Source: an uncultured Slackia sp. | GTDB lineage: Bacteria; Actinomycetota; Coriobacteriia; Coriobacteriales; Eggerthellaceae | NCBI GenBank assembly: GCA_900553655.1 | Contig: USEQ01000005.1 | Coordinates: 1-15,227 of the forward strand | Length of the DNA stretch: 15,227 nucleotides | Direction of reading: 5' to 3' | Shown: positions 1 through 7,223 of the stretch, piece by piece | Layout of the letters: every line of letters begins with the position of its first letter | How positions within the stretch are numbered: the first letter of the stretch is position 1 | Made by a program: the position numbers and the translations under genes | Notes under the pieces: model-generated | Told to the model about the DNA's origin: nothing | The model's database searches: none | Seen by the model: the letters and a program-made list of their open reading frames with translations, nothing else

Positions 1-61
<61 letters not shown>

Positions 62-316
62 AAAAATCGCCCTCTCGGGCGTCCGTTGTGAGATTGTCCC
101 GGTCCGTTCTCGTTATCTATCCTTCATCGGAATCGACCCCCTCTCGGAAGAGGGGTAGATGGCTGTTCCTAATTCCTGTTCCACAGTATCCGGTTTTCAA
201 GGTCCCCGCCCTCCTCGCGGAGGGCTGCCGCGTCAAGCGGCGAGGTTGTATATTACGCGCGTCCCCCGCCCTCCGCAAGGGCCCGTTTCGCGCTCCATAA
301 TTCCTCCATATTTATA
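62..316 (-). promoter_or_regulatory. rRNA operon leader and probable promoter
   Basis: This is the untranslated leader of the rRNA operon. On the minus strand it holds a series of tight hairpins: CCCCTCT/AGAGGGG at 138-155, GCCCTCC/GGAGGGC near 207-224 and GCCGC/GCGGC near 226-240. It also holds a boxA-like element (separate entry). A TATAAA -10-like hexamer lies at 311-316, which would give a leader of about 240 nt, but I see no good -35 at 16-18 nt. A second AT-rich spot near 484-506 could be another promoter. No protein gene is credible between 62 and 510. The leader role is certain from position; the promoter placement is weak. Confidence 0.5.
193..202 (-). promoter_or_regulatory. boxA-like antitermination site of the rRNA leader
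   Basis: The minus strand reads CCTTGAAAAC, close to the boxA-type motif found in Gram-positive rRNA leaders and spacers, where NusB/NusE bind to allow processive rRNA transcription. It sits about 130 nt upstream of the 16S start. The identification rests on motif and position only. Confidence 0.5.
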
Positions 317-510
317 CAAAATCTGCTTCGCTTGCTCTTGGGAACAACCCCGCCCGGGCTTGTGCCCCGTAGCCAAATGGACCCGATGGCATACCGCAGC
401 TTCGAGGGCGGGACCATCTAGGGACCGAGTCGGCGGTTTCGCCCATATGCGCGCAAAGCCTATCCGTACATGAAGACGAGCGTCTCTATATAGCGAGCAT
501 GTTTTATACA

Positions 511-542
511 GAAAAGAAAAACCCGCCCACAGGGGACGGGTT
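511..542 (-). terminator. Intrinsic terminator after tRNA-Ser
   Basis: On the minus strand, AACCCGTCC and GGGCGGGTT form a 9-bp stem with one G-U pair around a CCTGT loop, followed by the U-rich tract TTTTTCTTTTC. It begins 8 nt after the tRNA CCA end, so tRNA-Ser is a separate unit from the rRNA operon downstream. Confidence 0.85.
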
Positions 543-549
543 GAGTATT

Positions 550-637
550 TGGCGGAGGAAGTAGGATTTGAACCCACGAGAGCTTTCGCCCTGCTTGTTT
601 TCAAGACAAGTGCCTTCAACCACTCGGCCATTCCTCC
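550..637 (-). tRNA. tRNA-Ser (anticodon TGA)
   Basis: An 88-nt class II tRNA with a long variable arm and an encoded CCA. The acceptor arm starts GGAGGAA and ends TTCCTCC-G-CCA. The anticodon loop is CTTGAAA, with the TGA anticodon at 601-603, which reads UCA and other UCN serine codons. The T arm contains GGTTCAAATCC. A TATGCT -10-like hexamer lies upstream at 649-654. Confidence 0.97.
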
Positions 638-823
638 AAAGTGGTTGAAGCATACCACAAAGACCGCAAGCAGACCTAGAAAGTGGTGCGCCCCTTCGAA
701 ACTACACCGAAATAGGCGTCTTTCTTGAACAACGGTTGGTCAGTAGCCAAACCCAACGAACCTATCGCATTCAACATCTTCGAAAACCCACGGTCATATG
801 CGCCGCATGAGACTGAACACGAA
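638..823. other. Intergenic region without a gene
   Basis: Between tRNA-Ser and the flavoprotein terminator there is only the upstream region of the tRNA. The open frames here (for example 725-1066 plus) lack a ribosome-binding site and family resemblance, and run into the antisense of the flavoprotein gene. Confidence 0.6.
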
Positions 824-855
824 GAAACGACGGCCGATTCCGACCGTCGTTTCCT
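822..855 (-). terminator. Hairpin terminator of the flavoprotein gene
   Basis: An inverted repeat at 824-836 and 841-853 (GAAACGACGG plus CCG or TCG, one G-U pair) forms a 13-bp stem around a 4-nt loop. On the minus strand it ends in GTTTCTTC, only moderately U-rich. It lies about 100 nt beyond the stop of the minus-strand flavoprotein gene, with nothing else to serve. Confidence 0.65.
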
Positions 856-954
856 TACGAATGCACGTCAAAACGTGCCGATAACCAAGACGCCCCGCGT
901 TGAGGGGAGGGGAAATCGCAGGAGCGCTTGTTGCGAATGGTCTCTTGCGGAAGC

Positions 955-2748
955 CTACTTGCCGGCTGCAGCGTTCTCGCCTGCAATCTTGCCGTACGTC
1001 ACGCACATGGAAGAGCTGAGGCCCTTGAGAGAAATGGGATACTGCACGTTGAAGCGTCCACCCTGAGGAGCGCCGCACACATACAAGCCCTTGATGATCT
1101 CGCGGTCGGTGCTGTAGACGTGGCATTCCTCGTCGGACTCAAGACCGCCCAGGTTGCCCAGGGTAAGCGCACAACCGCACTCCGCTGCGTAGAACGGGCC
1201 ATTCTCCAGGGCGAACAGACGCTGGGAGCTCTTGCCGAAATCGGTGTCTTCGCCCGCCTTCGCCAGCTCGTTGTAACGCTCGATGGAGGCCTTGGCAGTT
1301 TCGACATCCATGCCCTCGATCATGCCGAGAAGCTCTTCGATGGTGTCGGCCTTCAGGCAGCGACCCTCTTCGACTGCGGTGTCGATATCCGCACTGGTGC
1401 GAACGTTGATGCGCAAACCAGAAGCGGTGTATTCGGGCAGCGCCTCCTCACGATAGATGCACGCAACGCCGTGGGCGGCGGGGAAATACTGCAGCTGCTC
1501 GGGCCAGGAGGCGTCGAAGAACTGATACGCCTTGCGCTGCGGCTGAAGCTCCACCTGATTCTCGAGCTGCTGACCGGCAATATCTTCGTTCATGAAGCGC
1601 TTGCCATGCAGGTTCAGCCACAAAAAGCCGTTGTTGCCAATGACGCCGCGGCCGTCGGCGCCTGCGCCGCCGCCCATGTGATGAATCATCGGAGCATGCC
1701 ACTGCTCAACAGCGGCACCGGCCCACACGCCCATCTTGTGGCCATCTCCGACGTTGGTGTAATTGCCGTCGGCGTCCATATCCAAGCTCAGAATCTGGAT
1801 GCCGTTTTCGACGCACTGGGGTGCGTAGAACTTCATCATCTCTTCGTTGGCAAGATAGTCGCCGGTTGCCAGGACCACGCTTTTCGCGTTGATCTTGATG
1901 TACTTCTCGGAGCCTGCCGCCTGGGCGTAAATGCCCGCGACTGAACCGGAGTCGTCGGTAATCAGCTTGACACCCTTGGTGTTGTAGCGAACGTCGGCTC
2001 CTGCGTCGACCGCGACCTGCAGGTTGTCCGCCATGACGGTGGCAAGGCTGCTAAAGCCTACCGACGTGGGATAGCAGGGCATTTCCTCTTTGGTGTAATC
2101 ATACGATTCCAACATGGGAACGAAGTACGGATAAAGGTAGTTCGCCTGGCTTTCTTCGGGAACTTCGGAATAGCTCTCCTCGGTAATATAAAGACTCGCG
2201 CTCGGCTCGATGAACCAGTCGAGAGCTGCGCCGGATTCGTCGCACCAACGATTGATGATGCTGTAGCTGCTATGGTGGCTGCACTCGGTCATGTGCATAT
2301 TGGTAATCATTTTCTTGTCAAGGAAGCCATCGCCGCGGCCCCATTTCTCCTGAGTCGTGCCGCCAAGAACGGCAAGGTCGCTTGCGACGCTGTTGAGCTT
2401 GGGCGAAGCCTCGAGGCATACAAGCTTGGCACCCTGCTCTGCTGCAGCACGAGCGGCAGGAACGCCAGAGCAGCCAAGACCCACAACAACAACGTCAGCC
2501 TCAAGCTCTTCCTCAACATCGGCGTCGGCGATTTCCGGGGCTTCACCAAGCCAAGGCATTGCACCCGTGCCGTCGTAGCCAACCGTGGTGGCAGACGTCG
2601 AAGAAGATGCGGAGGTCTCTTCCTCCTTGGAAGACGATGCGCTGGGAGCGCATCCCGTCAATGCCGCGCCGCCCGCAAGCGCCGCGCCCGCAAGCGCCGC
2701 GCCGGACAAGAAATTACGACGGCTGATTCCCTTGGTTTCGTTCAACAT
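955..2748 (-). CDS. Tat-exported FAD-dependent oxidoreductase (fumarate reductase flavoprotein-like)
   Basis: A 597-residue flavoprotein of the fumarate reductase/flavocytochrome c family, which uses FAD to reduce small organic acceptors. The N-terminus has a twin-arginine signal (SRRNF, residues 9-13), a hydrophobic stretch and a lipobox LTGC (30-33), so it is probably a Tat lipoprotein. A Ser/Thr/Glu-rich linker leads to the FAD-binding GLGCSG (90-95). Later come GKRFMNED, resembling the substrate-arginine segment of the family, and the C-terminal FAD motif TYGKIAGENAA. The usual HHTMGG-type histidine segment and the HGANRLGG-type segment are replaced by cysteine-rich and GGRFNVQYP sequences, so fumarate is doubtful as substrate. 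No haem motifs or FMN domain are visible, so electrons must come from a partner. The start is the ATG after AGGAGGG; an ATG 7 codons upstream would lie on the far side of this site. The divergent LuxR-type gene is the likely regulator. Confidence 0.9.
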   Translation of the reverse strand: MLNETKGISRRNFLSGAALAGAALAGGAALTGCAPSASSSKEEETSASSSTSATTVGYDGTGAMPWLGEAPEIADADVEEELEADVVVVGLGCSGVPAARAAAEQGAKLVCLEASPKLNSVASDLAVLGGTTQEKWGRGDGFLDKKMITNMHMTECSHHSSYSIINRWCDESGAALDWFIEPSASLYITEESYSEVPEESQANYLYPYFVPMLESYDYTKEEMPCYPTSVGFSSLATVMADNLQVAVDAGADVRYNTKGVKLITDDSGSVAGIYAQAAGSEKYIKINAKSVVLATGDYLANEEMMKFYAPQCVENGIQILSLDMDADGNYTNVGDGHKMGVWAGAAVEQWHAPMIHHMGGGAGADGRGVIGNNGFLWLNLHGKRFMNEDIAGQQLENQVELQPQRKAYQFFDASWPEQLQYFPAAHGVACIYREEALPEYTASGLRINVRTSADIDTAVEEGRCLKADTIEELLGMIEGMDVETAKASIERYNELAKAGEDTDFGKSSQRLFALENGPFYAAECGCALTLGNLGGLESDEECHVYSTDREIIKGLYVCGAPQGGRFNVQYPISLKGLSSSMCVTYGKIAGENAAAGK

Positions 2749-2835
2749 GATTCCCTCCTCTTTCAACAACCGAACAATGCGCCAGAAAACAAGAGGCCGT
2801 GCCCGACCGCGTTATGCAAGACGTACGAAGGTCGC

Positions 2836-2861
2836 GCTGCCGGCCTGCCCGCGCCGGTAGC
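2836..2861 (-). repeat. Hairpin in the flavoprotein 5' leader
   Basis: GCTGCCGGC and GCCGGTAGC form an imperfect inverted repeat (8 of 9 pairs plus a G-U) around an 8-nt loop. It lies about 90 nt upstream of the flavoprotein start and, if the proposed promoter is right, inside its untranslated leader. The function is unknown, and there is no U-tract. Confidence 0.35.
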
Positions 2862-2870
2862 ATCGTTGCG

Positions 2871-2899
2871 GATATCCGATGAATACATCGTGCCGCCAA
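2871..2899 (-). promoter_or_regulatory. Possible flavoprotein promoter
   Basis: On the minus strand TTGGCG (2894-2899) and GATATC (2871-2876) are spaced 17 bp. The -35 is fair and the -10 weak. The pair sits downstream of the dyad at 2916-2930, which would put that dyad at about -59. This is a guess from spacing. Confidence 0.3.
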
Positions 2900-2915
2900 C
2901 GGGCAAAAAGCGCAC

Positions 2916-2930
2916 CAACCGCAATGGTTG
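2916..2930. promoter_or_regulatory. Dyad operator candidate 1 (CAACC-N5-GGTTG)
   Basis: A 15-bp dyad, CAACCGCAATGGTTG, in the divergent intergenic region. A second copy at 3046-3060 shares both arms, part of the flanks and 12 of 15 core bases. Two copies of a symmetric site between a regulator and its target are what a dimeric LuxR/NarL-type HTH would be expected to bind. Binding by the adjacent regulator is inference. Confidence 0.6.
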
Positions 2931-3045
2931 AATCAGGATCGTCAGACGAAAAAGCAGCGCCTTCCTGGCGCAAGGCAAAGCATGCATCTGGAACACCCTG
3001 CTTGCGAAAAAATTCGGACATGCCAAATTGCCTGGTCACTCGCAT

Positions 3046-3060
3046 CAACCATGATGGTTG
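3046..3060. promoter_or_regulatory. Dyad operator candidate 2 (CAACCAT-G-ATGGTTG)
   Basis: A perfect palindrome with 7-bp arms, 63 bp before the TTG start of the LuxR-type gene and just upstream of its possible promoter. It matches the dyad at 2916-2930 and shares CGCA before and ATC after the core. The centres of the two dyads are 130 bp apart. Confidence 0.6.
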
Positions 3061-3064
3061 GATC

Positions 3065-3094
3065 TTCGGGGCGAGGTGCTTGTTGTGCGATAAT
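3065..3094 (+). promoter_or_regulatory. Possible promoter of the LuxR-type gene
   Basis: GATAAT at 3089-3094 is a good -10 hexamer. TTCGGG at 3065-3070 is a poor -35 at 18 bp, as expected for an activator-dependent promoter. The predicted start near 3101 would place dyad 2 at about -48. Confidence 0.35.
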
Positions 3095-3122
3095 ACGGCG
3101 AACAAGTTCTGGAGGGGGACCA

Positions 3123-4574
3123 TTGATAGATTCGCGCGTACCGGGGCTGGCGCCTCGGCATATTCGCTTCGCTATAGGCTATGCCTGCACATGCATCTGG
3201 GCCGTCGTCTTGCTTTCTTCGGCGGCGTTCAACGCCCCTCAGGCGCCCTACACCGTCGCAGCATCCATGCTTCCGGGGCTTGTGGCGTGCCTGAGCAGCA
3301 TCTTTCTTTTCAAGCGATTCCCCTCTATTTCGGGACGAACCCCGTTCGTCATGCTGGCGGGAGCACTCGTCTGCGCCGGCACGTTCATGTGCACACATCC
3401 AGCGCCCGCCAACATTGCCGCCCTCCATATCAGCGGGCTGGTTCTGTCGGGCTTTTTCGCCATCACCCTCATCATGGCATGGTTCGACACGTTTGCACGA
3501 CTGAACCCTCGCGCCATTATCGTGCTGGCAGGATGCGCGGTAAGCATCGCGGCATTCGCGTGCTGGGGCATTCTTTCGTGCCCTCGCGAAGCGGCAAGCC
3601 TCATCACCTCGGCCCTGCCCCTTCTCTCGGTCGCCCTTCTTCCGAAAAAACCCGAGGGCGACCGTCTTCAGCAGAGCATGTCTGGACGCACCTTGCGCGA
3701 AGTGCTTTCCGCCGCCGTACCGCTGAGAACGCTTCTCGGCCTTTCGATCACGTTCTTCATCGTGCGCTCCATGGCCGCACTCGCACCCGAATTCGAGCGA
3801 TTCGGCGCAACAGTCTCCCCCGCCTCGCTGATCGCCCCTCTTTGCATTACCGCATTCTTCATTGGAAGCGCGCTTCTGGTAAAGCGCCATCTTGACCCGT
3901 CTATCCTTTACAAGATTCTGCTTGCGGGATTCGCCGGTGTAGTTTTCCTGCTGGCATCCTCGATAGGAATCACGTCGTCGCTTGTGTTCTACTCCATTAT
4001 CGTCTGCGAGGTCATGACGTGGACCATGCTTTCCCTCTGGGCGAAGAAAACGCCCGTCGTTCCCCATGTTGTTTTCGCCGTAGGATGGATTGCCGAATGC
4101 GCGGGCAACGCCCTGGGGCAGACCGTCGCTCCCCTTCTTGCCGCCCAAGGCGGCACATTTTTCGCGGTTGCCATCTTCCTCATCATTCTGGCCGTCGGCT
4201 TCGCCTTCAGCGAGGGGCAGCTGGTCCTAGATATGGACCTCGAGGAAAGCGACGCCTGCAACAGTCCCGCCGCAGCGGATGACGCAGGCAAAAACGTCGA
4301 AAGCGGCGCTGAAGAGAGCGATTCCGAGAATAAAGCGCCGAGCAATACGACATCGGACGACTCTATGGGTCGTTTTGCCGCGCAATACGACATTTCCTCG
4401 CGAGAGCAAGACGTGCTTGCCCTGTGGATTGCCGGTCGCGGCATGCGCTACATTGAAAACGAGCTCTTTATCAGCGAATCCACGGTGAAATCCCACCTGC
4501 GTAGCATCTACCGAAAGTGCGACGTGCATAACCGCGACGAAATCATCTCGCTGTATCAAACGAACGCTAAGTAG
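3123..4574 (+). CDS. LuxR-family regulator with 12 transmembrane segments
   Basis: A 483-residue membrane-bound transcription factor. The first 360 or so residues form about twelve hydrophobic helices, as in major-facilitator-like sensor domains, for example IRFAIGYACTCIWAVVLL near the start and FFAVAIFLIILAVGFAF at the end. An acidic Ser/Asn-rich linker follows. The last 65 residues are a LuxR/NarL helix-turn-helix: ISSREQDVLALWIAGRG, then ISESTVKSHLRSIYRKCDVH. This architecture is abundant in Eggerthellaceae, usually beside flavin reductases, and probably senses the substrate or product of the neighbouring enzyme. The start chosen is TTG, 7 nt after GGAGG at 3111-3115. The longer frame from 2928 has no ribosome site, and its extra N-terminus is not membrane-like. 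Ligand and targets are unknown. Confidence 0.88.
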   Translation: MIDSRVPGLAPRHIRFAIGYACTCIWAVVLLSSAAFNAPQAPYTVAASMLPGLVACLSSIFLFKRFPSISGRTPFVMLAGALVCAGTFMCTHPAPANIAALHISGLVLSGFFAITLIMAWFDTFARLNPRAIIVLAGCAVSIAAFACWGILSCPREAASLITSALPLLSVALLPKKPEGDRLQQSMSGRTLREVLSAAVPLRTLLGLSITFFIVRSMAALAPEFERFGATVSPASLIAPLCITAFFIGSALLVKRHLDPSILYKILLAGFAGVVFLLASSIGITSSLVFYSIIVCEVMTWTMLSLWAKKTPVVPHVVFAVGWIAECAGNALGQTVAPLLAAQGGTFFAVAIFLIILAVGFAFSEGQLVLDMDLEESDACNSPAAADDAGKNVESGAEESDSENKAPSNTTSDDSMGRFAAQYDISSREQDVLALWIAGRGMRYIENELFISESTVKSHLRSIYRKCDVHNRDEIISLYQTNAK

Positions 4575-4614
4575 ACAGGGTCCCACGAGCAAACTCAGCG
4601 TACCCATAGCATAG

Positions 4615-4642
4615 ATGAAGAAAAGCCCGCCGAAGCGGGCTT
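4615..4642 (-). terminator. Terminator of the lysine operon
   Basis: AAGCCCGC and GCGGGCTT form an 8-bp stem with a 4-nt loop. On the minus strand it is followed by TTCTTC, continuing the U-rich side of the stem, so it ends the dapH transcript about 40 nt after the stop. It lies between convergent genes and may also slow transcription of the LuxR-type gene, although no U-tract follows on the plus strand. Confidence 0.8.
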
Positions 4643-4682
4643 GAGATGCTATATCGCGATGTCTGCAGCGTACGATAGGCGC

Positions 4683-5402
4683 TTAGAGCGTGCGCAGCGC
4701 GTCGACCAGCGCCGTCTTGGACTCGGTCTTCTCGTCCTTCATCTTGATAACCTTCGCAGGAACGCCGGCAACAACCGCACCCGCAGGGACGTCGTTGACC
4801 ACAACAGCGCCCGCTGCGACAACGGCGCCTTCGCCCACGCGAACCCCTTCAAGAACAACCGCGTTTGCGCCCATCATGACGTTATCCTCGACGATTACGG
4901 GCGTAGCACTTGCAGGCTCAACCACGCCCGCAAGCACCGTGCCGGCGCCGATATGGCAATGCTTGCCGACGATTGCGCGGCCGCCCAGCACGCAGCCCAT
5001 GTCGATCATGGTTCCTTCACCGATGACGGCACCGATATTGATGACGGCCCCCATCATGATGACGGCGTTATCGCCGATTTCAACCTGGTCGCGAATGATG
5101 GCGCCGGGCTCAATGCGCGCATTGATGCCCTTTTTGTCCAACAGCGGCACGGCGGAATTCCTGCAATCGTTTTCGACTTCGTAATAGTCGATGCAATCGG
5201 CATTTTCCTCCAAAACAGGCTGCAGGTCGGCCCAGTCGCCGAAAACGATTTTGCCCTTGCGACTTCCGAAGACCTTCACCTGCCCCTTGGCTGCATTGGC
5301 GGCGTAGTCAATCTTCTGACCAGGCTTTTCGCGGACATACAGCTTGACCGGGGTCTTCTTCTCAGACGTTGCAATGAAATTGATGATTTCCTCTGCGTTC
5401 AC
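4683..5402 (-). CDS. dapH: 2,3,4,5-tetrahydropyridine-2,6-dicarboxylate N-acetyltransferase
   Basis: Cytoplasmic enzyme that acetylates tetrahydrodipicolinate with acetyl-CoA, committing it to the acetylated branch of DAP/lysine synthesis. The 239 residues fit the DapH family (about 236-240). An N-terminal alpha/beta domain (1-85, NAEEIINFI then TPVKLYV) precedes a left-handed beta-helix of hexapeptide repeats (95-215), including [20 protein letters not shown] and [15 protein letters not shown], and it ends with AGVPAKVIK. These are DapH signatures, distinct from the succinyl-type DapD. The start is GTG, 7 nt after AAAGG; the frame is open 40 codons further upstream, but that stretch has no family resemblance and exceeds the usual length. 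It is the last gene of the operon, 125 nt after dapB. Confidence 0.93.
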   Translation of the reverse strand: MNAEEIINFIATSEKKTPVKLYVREKPGQKIDYAANAAKGQVKVFGSRKGKIVFGDWADLQPVLEENADCIDYYEVENDCRNSAVPLLDKKGINARIEPGAIIRDQVEIGDNAVIMMGAVINIGAVIGEGTMIDMGCVLGGRAIVGKHCHIGAGTVLAGVVEPASATPVIVEDNVMMGANAVVLEGVRVGEGAVVAAGAVVVNDVPAGAVVAGVPAKVIKMKDEKTESKTALVDALRTL

Positions 5403-5527
5403 GATGAACCTTTCTTTCTCTATAGATGCAGGTGGACCTAAACGCGCGTCCAAGCGAGCGGTGTTACGCCGGGTGCGAAAATAAGCAACGGCGCCGCTGC
5501 GGCGGACATCGCATACGAGCAAGGATG

Positions 5528-6247
5528 CTAGCCGAACATCAGCTCGTCGAACGAATAGAAGCCCGCTTCGCGCGAAACGATTTTCTTCGCGGCGGACACG
5601 GCTCCTGCCGCGAAGATTCTACGACTTGTCGCACGATGAGTCAGCGCGACTTCTTCGTCCTGACCGAAGAAGTGCACCGTGTGCGTGCCGGCGACCGTGC
5701 CGCCACGCAGGGCATGCACGCCGATTTCTTTGGTGGGGCGCTTGCCGCACATGCCTTCGCGTCCATATACAGGGTCGAATTCGCCGGCGGGATTCACGGC
5801 GTCGAGCAGAAGCTTCGCCGTTCCGCTCGGAGCATCCACTTTCTGGTTATGGTGCGTTTCGACGATTTCGATATCGAACCCGTCCAACGCCGCCGCGGCC
5901 TCGGCGGCAAGACGGCGCAGCACCGCGACGCCAAGCGAGTAATTCGCGCTGTGAATGACAGGGACGCCCTCACCGAGCGCACGAACGCGCGCCATTTCGT
6001 CTTCGTCATAGCCCGTTGTGCCAGAAACGAGGGCAGCATTCGTACGATGCACGTACGCCTCCACATGCGGCAGCATGTCCTTATGGGAGAAATCGATCAC
6101 CACGTCCGCCTCGGGAGCCCTCTCGGCAAGCGTGTCCATGGTCTCGATGCCGACAATTCCTGCAAGTTCGCACGATTCGTCCGCCTCTACAAGCTCGCGA
6201 ATGATGGTGCCCATGCGGCCGTTTCCTACAATCAGAACCCTAGTCAA
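5528..6247 (-). CDS. dapB: 4-hydroxy-tetrahydrodipicolinate reductase
   Basis: NAD(P)H-dependent reductase for the second committed DAP step, giving tetrahydrodipicolinate, the substrate of DapH. The 239-residue protein has the nucleotide-binding VGNGRMG (7-13), [10 protein letters not shown] (75-84), SANYSLGV (100-107) and the catalytic/substrate segment [16 protein letters not shown] with H132, H133 and K136. The first codon is TTG, which overlaps the last codons of dapA by 8 nt, pointing to translational coupling. An AAAGGGG about 9 nt upstream serves as ribosome site. No ATG or GTG start would retain the N-terminal nucleotide-binding beta strand. Confidence 0.94.
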   Translation of the reverse strand: MTRVLIVGNGRMGTIIRELVEADESCELAGIVGIETMDTLAERAPEADVVIDFSHKDMLPHVEAYVHRTNAALVSGTTGYDEDEMARVRALGEGVPVIHSANYSLGVAVLRRLAAEAAAALDGFDIEIVETHHNQKVDAPSGTAKLLLDAVNPAGEFDPVYGREGMCGKRPTKEIGVHALRGGTVAGTHTVHFFGQDEEVALTHRATSRRIFAAGAVSAAKKIVSREAGFYSFDELMFG

Positions 6248-7136
6248 CCAGACCAGCCCCTTTCAGAGCTTCGGCGACGCGAACCTTACCGGCTTCGGAA
6301 AGCTCGCACAGAGGCAGGCGGTAGACGGCCTTGCCCATGCCCATCATCTCGAGAGCGCCCTTTACGGGAATGGGATTGACCTCACAGAACAGCGCGTCGA
6401 TAAGATCGAGGCAACGAAGCTGCTCGGCCAACGCCTCGTCGTGGCGTCCTTCGAGGTAATTCCAGGTCATTTCGTGAACCTCGCGCGGCATGACGTTCGC
6501 CCATACGGAGATGACGCCTTTCGCTCCCAGGGACATCAACGGCACCACGATGTCGTCGTTGCCGGAGAACATGACGAAGTCGTCGGACAGGAAACGGGCA
6601 ATCTTGGTTGCATACGAAATGCTGCCCGAAGCCTCCTTGATGCCGAAAGCGTTGGGATGCTTGGCGAGGCGCCCGACATTGCGCGGGGAGATGGAGCAGC
6701 CTGTGCGGCCGGGCACGTTGTAGAGGATGCACGGAACGTCCACGGCGTCGAGGACGGTCTTGAAGTGTTGGTAGATCCCCTCTTCGTTGCTTTTGTTGTA
6801 ATACGGCGTGATCAACAAAAGACCATCGACGCCAAGATTTTGATAGCTCAGGCTTTTTTCGAGCATGGTCTGCGTGGTGTTAGAGCCGCTGCCGGCAATA
6901 ACAGGCACGCGACCAGCCACGCGCTTGACGGTGAATTCGCACACCGCATCGTCTTCTTCATGAGACATCGTTGAGGATTCTCCCGTGGTGCCGAGCACCA
7001 GGATGGCGTCGGTGCTGCCTTCGAGATGGAAATCAATCAGACGGGCAAGCGCGTCGAAATCGACGCTGCCATCTTCGGCGAACGGAGTTACCAGGGCCAC
7101 GATAGAACCCTGCAGGCCTTTCAAGCTCTTTCCCAT
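6240..7136 (-). CDS. dapA: 4-hydroxy-tetrahydrodipicolinate synthase
   Basis: Class I aldolase-type enzyme condensing pyruvate with aspartate semialdehyde, the entry step of DAP/lysine synthesis. The 298-residue length is standard. Catalytic features are visible: GTTGES (T50, T51), YNVPGRTG (Y139, R144) and the Schiff-base lysine K167 in GIKEASG. The start is the ATG 8 nt after AAAGGA; an upstream in-frame start adds 18 residues with no family resemblance. It lies 87 nt after lysA and overlaps dapB. In many bacteria DapA is feedback-inhibited by lysine; I cannot tell that from this sequence. Confidence 0.95.
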   Translation of the reverse strand: MGKSLKGLQGSIVALVTPFAEDGSVDFDALARLIDFHLEGSTDAILVLGTTGESSTMSHEEDDAVCEFTVKRVAGRVPVIAGSGSNTTQTMLEKSLSYQNLGVDGLLLITPYYNKSNEEGIYQHFKTVLDAVDVPCILYNVPGRTGCSISPRNVGRLAKHPNAFGIKEASGSISYATKIARFLSDDFVMFSGNDDIVVPLMSLGAKGVISVWANVMPREVHEMTWNYLEGRHDEALAEQLRCLDLIDALFCEVNPIPVKGALEMMGMGKAVYRLPLCELSEAGKVRVAEALKGAGLVD

Positions 7137-7223
7137 GATGCGGTTCCTTTCGTTTGCACTTCTTTGCCTATGAGCGTGTTCCGCGGGCAACGGACTAAGA
7201 CGTTGCCCGTGCGTACCGAATTG

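Noticed and set aside
233..658. A 141-codon minus-strand frame through tRNA-Ser and the rRNA leader
   Set aside because: It translates a tRNA gene and a leader; not a protein gene.
928..1944. A 338-codon plus-strand open frame
   Set aside because: Antisense of the flavoprotein gene, which has clear FAD motifs and a Tat signal on the other strand.
3045..4148. A 367-codon minus-strand open frame
   Set aside because: Highly charged, Gly/Arg/Asp-rich antisense of the LuxR-type gene, without any recognisable domain.
5460..5520. GC-rich inverted repeats between dapB and dapH as a terminator
   Set aside because: The possible stems are only 4-6 bp with minimal loops and no adjacent U-tract; the operon more likely continues into dapH.
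5403..5522. Longer dapH starting 40 codons upstream
   Set aside because: The extension has no resemblance to DapH, makes the protein too long, and the GTG with AAAGG gives the family length.
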